This document shows positions 8,082 to 9,991 of a stretch of 9,991 bases of DNA, piece by piece (positions within the stretch are counted from its first letter, which is position 1; each line of letters begins with the position of its first letter). The notes below the pieces were generated by a model, which was given only the letters and a program-made list of their open reading frames with translations, did no database searches and had not been told where the DNA came from. Made by a program: the position numbers and the translations under genes. Location: assembly GCA_019421105.1 (NCBI GenBank), contig JAHZFY010000024.1:4806-14796 (forward strand), in the 5' to 3' direction. This stretch comes from a bacterium. GTDB taxonomy: Bacteria > Bacillota_I > Bacilli_A > RFN20 > CAG-826.

Positions 8082-8344
8082 TGGTCCGTATTGATAGATT
8101 TTTAAGCGTTTGCAAAATTTATAAAAATAGAAGTCTAGCAAAAAAGGCTCTTGATGATGGTTTAGTGATGGTTAATGGCAAAATTGCAAAACCATCCACT
8201 ATGGTAAAAGATGGAGAAGAGATTACTCTATATTTAGGTTTTAATAGAATTGTTATTAAAGCAGATGTAAAAAAAGATGAACAAAAAATACTAGTTGGGT
8301 ATACTTTAATGTATAGGAGTCAAGAAAGCGTCCCATTATGTTAA
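8081..8344 (+). CDS. rqcP: S4-domain RNA-binding protein, RqcP (YabO)-like
   Basis: 87 aa, almost entirely one S4 RNA-binding domain (residues 1-55: RIDRFL, NRSLAKKALDDGLVMVNGK, VKDGEEITLYLG). It aligns well with Bacillus subtilis RqcP/YabO (86 aa). Positions conserved there are R3, D5 and R17 here. RqcP binds the 50S-peptidyl-tRNA complex with RqcH and supports C-terminal alanine tailing of stalled nascent chains. Gene order supports the assignment, since yabO lies downstream of mfd and upstream of tilS in Bacillus. The ATG overlaps the mfd stop (TAATG), with GGAG 10 nt upstream. The gene overlaps tilS by 7 nt. The last 20 or so residues beyond the S4 domain are not recognisable. Alternative: an Hsp15-type S4 protein, less likely given size and neighbours. 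Whether rqcH exists in this genome cannot be seen. Confidence 0.85.
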   Translation: MVRIDRFLSVCKIYKNRSLAKKALDDGLVMVNGKIAKPSTMVKDGEEITLYLGFNRIVIKADVKKDEQKILVGYTLMYRSQESVPLC

Positions 8345-9546
8345 AATTAGATAAAACAAAAAAATATTTACTTGCTTGTTCTTTTGGTCCGGATTCTATG
8401 GCTCTTTTTGACATGTTAAAAAAACAAGGCTATAAATTTATGGTTGCTCATGTTAACTATGGAGTTAGGCCAGAAGCTCAACAAGAAACGATGGATTTAA
8501 ATGATTATTGTGCTTTAAATGACGTCGAAATTGAAATACATTACTGCAAATCTCAAACTTTTAAAGGAAATTTTGAAGCCAAGGCTAGAGAAATAAGATA
8601 TCATTTTTTTAAAGAAATATACGATCGATATCAATTAGATGGTTTGCTTGTTGGACATCAAGAAGATGATTTTATTGAGACTTATTACCTACAAAGAAAG
8701 CGTGGCGGTTTTGTTGAAAAATACGGTATTGCTGAACATACTAAGATTTTCGGTATGGATGTCTTTAGACCATTATTAAGATATTCAAAAAATGATTTAT
8801 TAGAATATTGTAAAGAGTATAGAGTTCCATACGCGATTGATAAAACTAATTTTGAACAAGATTTTTCAAGAAATGTAGTCCGCGCTAATATAGTTTCTAA
8901 AATGTCTAAATTAGAAAGAAAACAGACCATTGAAGAAATCAATAATCTAAATGAGGAAATTGAAGAATTGTATAAAAACATTTTTTCCAAAGATTTAAAT
9001 AACATAAAAGATTTATTAAGTCTCAGCGACGAAGAACTTCAAAGAGCTTTAATGTTTAAAGCAAAAAAAGTTGAAGAAGTGGCAATTATATCAATGAACT
9101 TAACTAAAGAAATTAAAAAAATTCTTTTATCAAATAAACCAAATGTGTCTTTTAAAATCCATAAAGGATTAATATTTGTTAAAGAGTATGAATGGTGTGA
9201 CTTTATTGATAAACATAGAGATGAAATGTTTGTTTTTGAATTAGACAGACCCAAAATCATGGAAACTTCCTATTTTTATTTAGATTTTAGGGGTGATACT
9301 TCAAAATACAATGTTAAAAATGAAGACTATCCTTTATTAATACGCAGCCCAAAAGATAATGACACAATTACTATTAATAATTACAAATCTGAATTAAGAC
9401 GTTTATTTATTGATTGGAAAATGCCTTCTTCTTTAAGAAAACGTTGGCCAGTCATTTTAAATAACAAAGGCGTTATTGTTTATGTTCCAAGGTATAGAAA
9501 GGAATTTAAAATTAAAGAAGATTTAAAATTCTATGTAAAAATATAG
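8338..9546 (+). CDS. tilS: tRNA(Ile)-lysidine synthase
   Basis: 402 aa. TilS uses ATP and lysine to convert C34 of tRNA(Ile2) CAU to lysidine, changing both its amino-acid identity and its codon from AUG to AUA. The N-terminal PP-loop ATPase domain has SFGPDSMA (15-22), where most homologues have SGGxDS; HVNYGVRPEAQ (38-48); the conserved NFEAKAREIRY (78-88); and GHQEDDFIETYYLQRKRGG (106-124). The middle is helical and poorly conserved. From about 331 the TilS C-terminal domain is present (LLIRSPKDNDTI, LRRLFIDWKMP, RKRWPVI). The ATG lies inside the end of the S4 gene. AGGAG at 8315-8319 is too far away (18 nt) and only AAGAAAG is close, so translation is probably coupled. AUA codons are common in this window, consistent with a need for the enzyme. 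It ends with TAG, the only TAG stop here, and is probably the last gene of the operon. Confidence 0.95.
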   Translation: MLKLDKTKKYLLACSFGPDSMALFDMLKKQGYKFMVAHVNYGVRPEAQQETMDLNDYCALNDVEIEIHYCKSQTFKGNFEAKAREIRYHFFKEIYDRYQLDGLLVGHQEDDFIETYYLQRKRGGFVEKYGIAEHTKIFGMDVFRPLLRYSKNDLLEYCKEYRVPYAIDKTNFEQDFSRNVVRANIVSKMSKLERKQTIEEINNLNEEIEELYKNIFSKDLNNIKDLLSLSDEELQRALMFKAKKVEEVAIISMNLTKEIKKILLSNKPNVSFKIHKGLIFVKEYEWCDFIDKHRDEMFVFELDRPKIMETSYFYLDFRGDTSKYNVKNEDYPLLIRSPKDNDTITINNYKSELRRLFIDWKMPSSLRKRWPVILNNKGVIVYVPRYRKEFKIKEDLKFYVKI

Positions 9547-9549
9547 GTT

Positions 9550-9566
9550 TATTAACATAGTTAATA
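9550..9566. repeat. Short inverted repeat after tilS
   Basis: TATTAAC-ATA-GTTAATA is a perfect 7-bp dyad with a 3-base centre, 4 bases past the tilS stop. It has only one G-C pair and no T-run, so it is a poor terminator. It could be a protein-binding site or chance in AT-rich DNA. Confidence 0.4.
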
Positions 9567-9589
9567 TTATATAGAGCATCGCATTTTAA

Positions 9590-9617
9590 TTGCATATTGT
9601 ATTTGTTTTAATATAAT
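9590..9617 (+). promoter_or_regulatory. Candidate promoter of ftsH
   Basis: A perfect -10 (TATAAT, 9612-9617) is preceded at 16 bp by TTGCAT (9590-9595), which keeps the TTG core of the -35. Predicted +1 is near 9624, at the foot of the stem-loop before ftsH. A second TATAAT at 9636-9641 lies within that stem-loop but has no -35. Confidence 0.45.
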
Positions 9618-9622
9618 TAAAC

Positions 9623-9650
9623 TATTACAATATTTTATAATATTGTGATA
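9623..9650 (+). repeat. Stem-loop in the ftsH leader
   Basis: Positions 9623-9634 pair with 9639-9650 (12 bp including one G-U; core ACAATATT/AATATTGT) around a TTAT loop. The structure ends 3 nt before the Shine-Dalgarno sequence. No T-run follows (next bases AACAAAGG), so it is not an intrinsic terminator. If transcription starts near 9624 it would form the 5' end of the ftsH mRNA. Confidence 0.5.
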
Positions 9651-9667
9651 AACAAAGGAGGATTATT

Positions 9668-9991
9668 ATGGCGGACAATCCACAAAAAAGAAAAAGTTCA
9701 TGGGGCTTTTTATTATCATTTATTGTCGTAATTGGTATTTTATCAACCTTGATTTGGTTTGTGTTTTTTGGCACATCTAAAACCGTTAATTTAACTATTG
9801 ATGAATATGTTAATATTGCCGCAAACGATAGAATTACAGAAGTTGTTTTATCGCCTAAAGAAAACGTCAATATCACGATTGAAGGTCGATTTAAAAAATA
9901 CGAACCTTCAAATCCTAACAATAATAAAACTTATCCATTTAGTTTAGTTGTTGAATATAGTGTCTGGAATGAAGAATTAAGCACACCTTAT
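9668..9991 (+). CDS. ftsH: Probable ATP-dependent zinc metalloprotease FtsH, N-terminal part (cut by window end)
   Basis: 108 residues are visible from ATG 9668, with a perfect AAAGGAGG (9654-9661) 6 nt upstream; the frame is open to the window end. A short basic N-terminus (MADNPQKRKSS) precedes one membrane segment (about residues 13-35, WGFLLSFIVVIGILSTLIWFV...). An extracytoplasmic domain begins with NLTIDEYVNIAANDRITEVVLSP, which matches the start of the FtsH external domain (usually ...ISYSEF...V..G.V..V). The AAA+ and protease domains would follow outside the window. FtsH is a membrane-anchored hexamer that degrades damaged membrane and some regulatory proteins. The assignment rests mainly on position: tilS-(hprT)-ftsH is the order in Bacillus and relatives, here without hprT. 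It has its own promoter candidate. Another single-pass membrane protein cannot be ruled out from the visible part alone. Confidence 0.74.
   Translation, partial: MADNPQKRKSSWGFLLSFIVVIGILSTLIWFVFFGTSKTVNLTIDEYVNIAANDRITEVVLSPKENVNITIEGRFKKYEPSNPNNNKTYPFSLVVEYSVWNEELSTPY

Noticed and set aside
9623..9650. Intrinsic terminator for the tilS operon
   Set aside because: The stem is nearly all A-T and is followed by AACAAAGG rather than a T-run; it also abuts the ftsH ribosome site.
9625..9921. Minus-strand open frame opposite the ftsH start
   Set aside because: It covers the ftsH ribosome site and coding start on the other strand, and its hydrophobic composition mirrors the FtsH membrane segment.
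1..9991. Mycoplasma-type recoding of TGA as tryptophan
   Set aside because: Full-length proteins are obtained with TGG tryptophans and no in-frame TGA. TGA is not used as a stop either in these seven ends (six TAA, one TAG), but that is too few to conclude anything.

Overview
The window is strongly AT-rich and gene-dense, on a compact bacterial chromosome of the Firmicutes/Mollicutes type. Tryptophan is read as TGG throughout. Every complete gene ends in TAA or TAG, so the standard bacterial code fits. Short gaps, overlapping genes, a lipobox protein and a stripped-down version of the Bacillus pth-mfd-yabO-tilS-ftsH locus point to a reduced, probably non-sporulating Bacilli/Mollicutes-like lineage (gut RF39-type or an Acholeplasma/Izemoplasma relative). 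That placement is inference from gene order and composition; no rRNA is present.

Left part (1-2690, + strand): two genes for secreted proteins, probably one transcript. The first is the C-terminal 470 residues of a large modular surface protein, with at least two and probably three carbohydrate-binding-like beta-sandwich modules in tandem and an Ig-like end domain. The second is a lipoprotein with a Ser/Thr-rich tether and a CE2-like SGNH esterase domain. Together they suggest binding and deacetylation of a polysaccharide at the cell surface. The catalytic part of the first protein, if there is one, lies upstream of the window.

Middle (2689-4036): a compact bidirectional terminator separates this unit from a convergent gene for a cytoplasmic GH13 alpha-amylase-family enzyme on the - strand. 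The amylase gene is divergent from pth, and about 60 bp between them hold both promoters.

Right part (4037-9546, + strand): a tight operon pth-mfd-rqcP-like-tilS, with every junction overlapping (14, 1 and 7 nt). Its products act in peptidyl-tRNA recycling, transcription-coupled repair, ribosome quality control and tRNA(Ile) lysidine formation. After a 121-bp gap with a promoter candidate and a stem-loop comes the start of a probable ftsH, cut by the window end.

No stretch over 300 bases lacks a gene. I see no tRNA, rRNA, CRISPR, insertion sequence or phage gene. I do not see a clearly new biological system. The most unusual points are the tandem surface modules paired with an esterase, the possible leaderless start of pth, and substitutions in normally conserved motifs of Pth and TilS.
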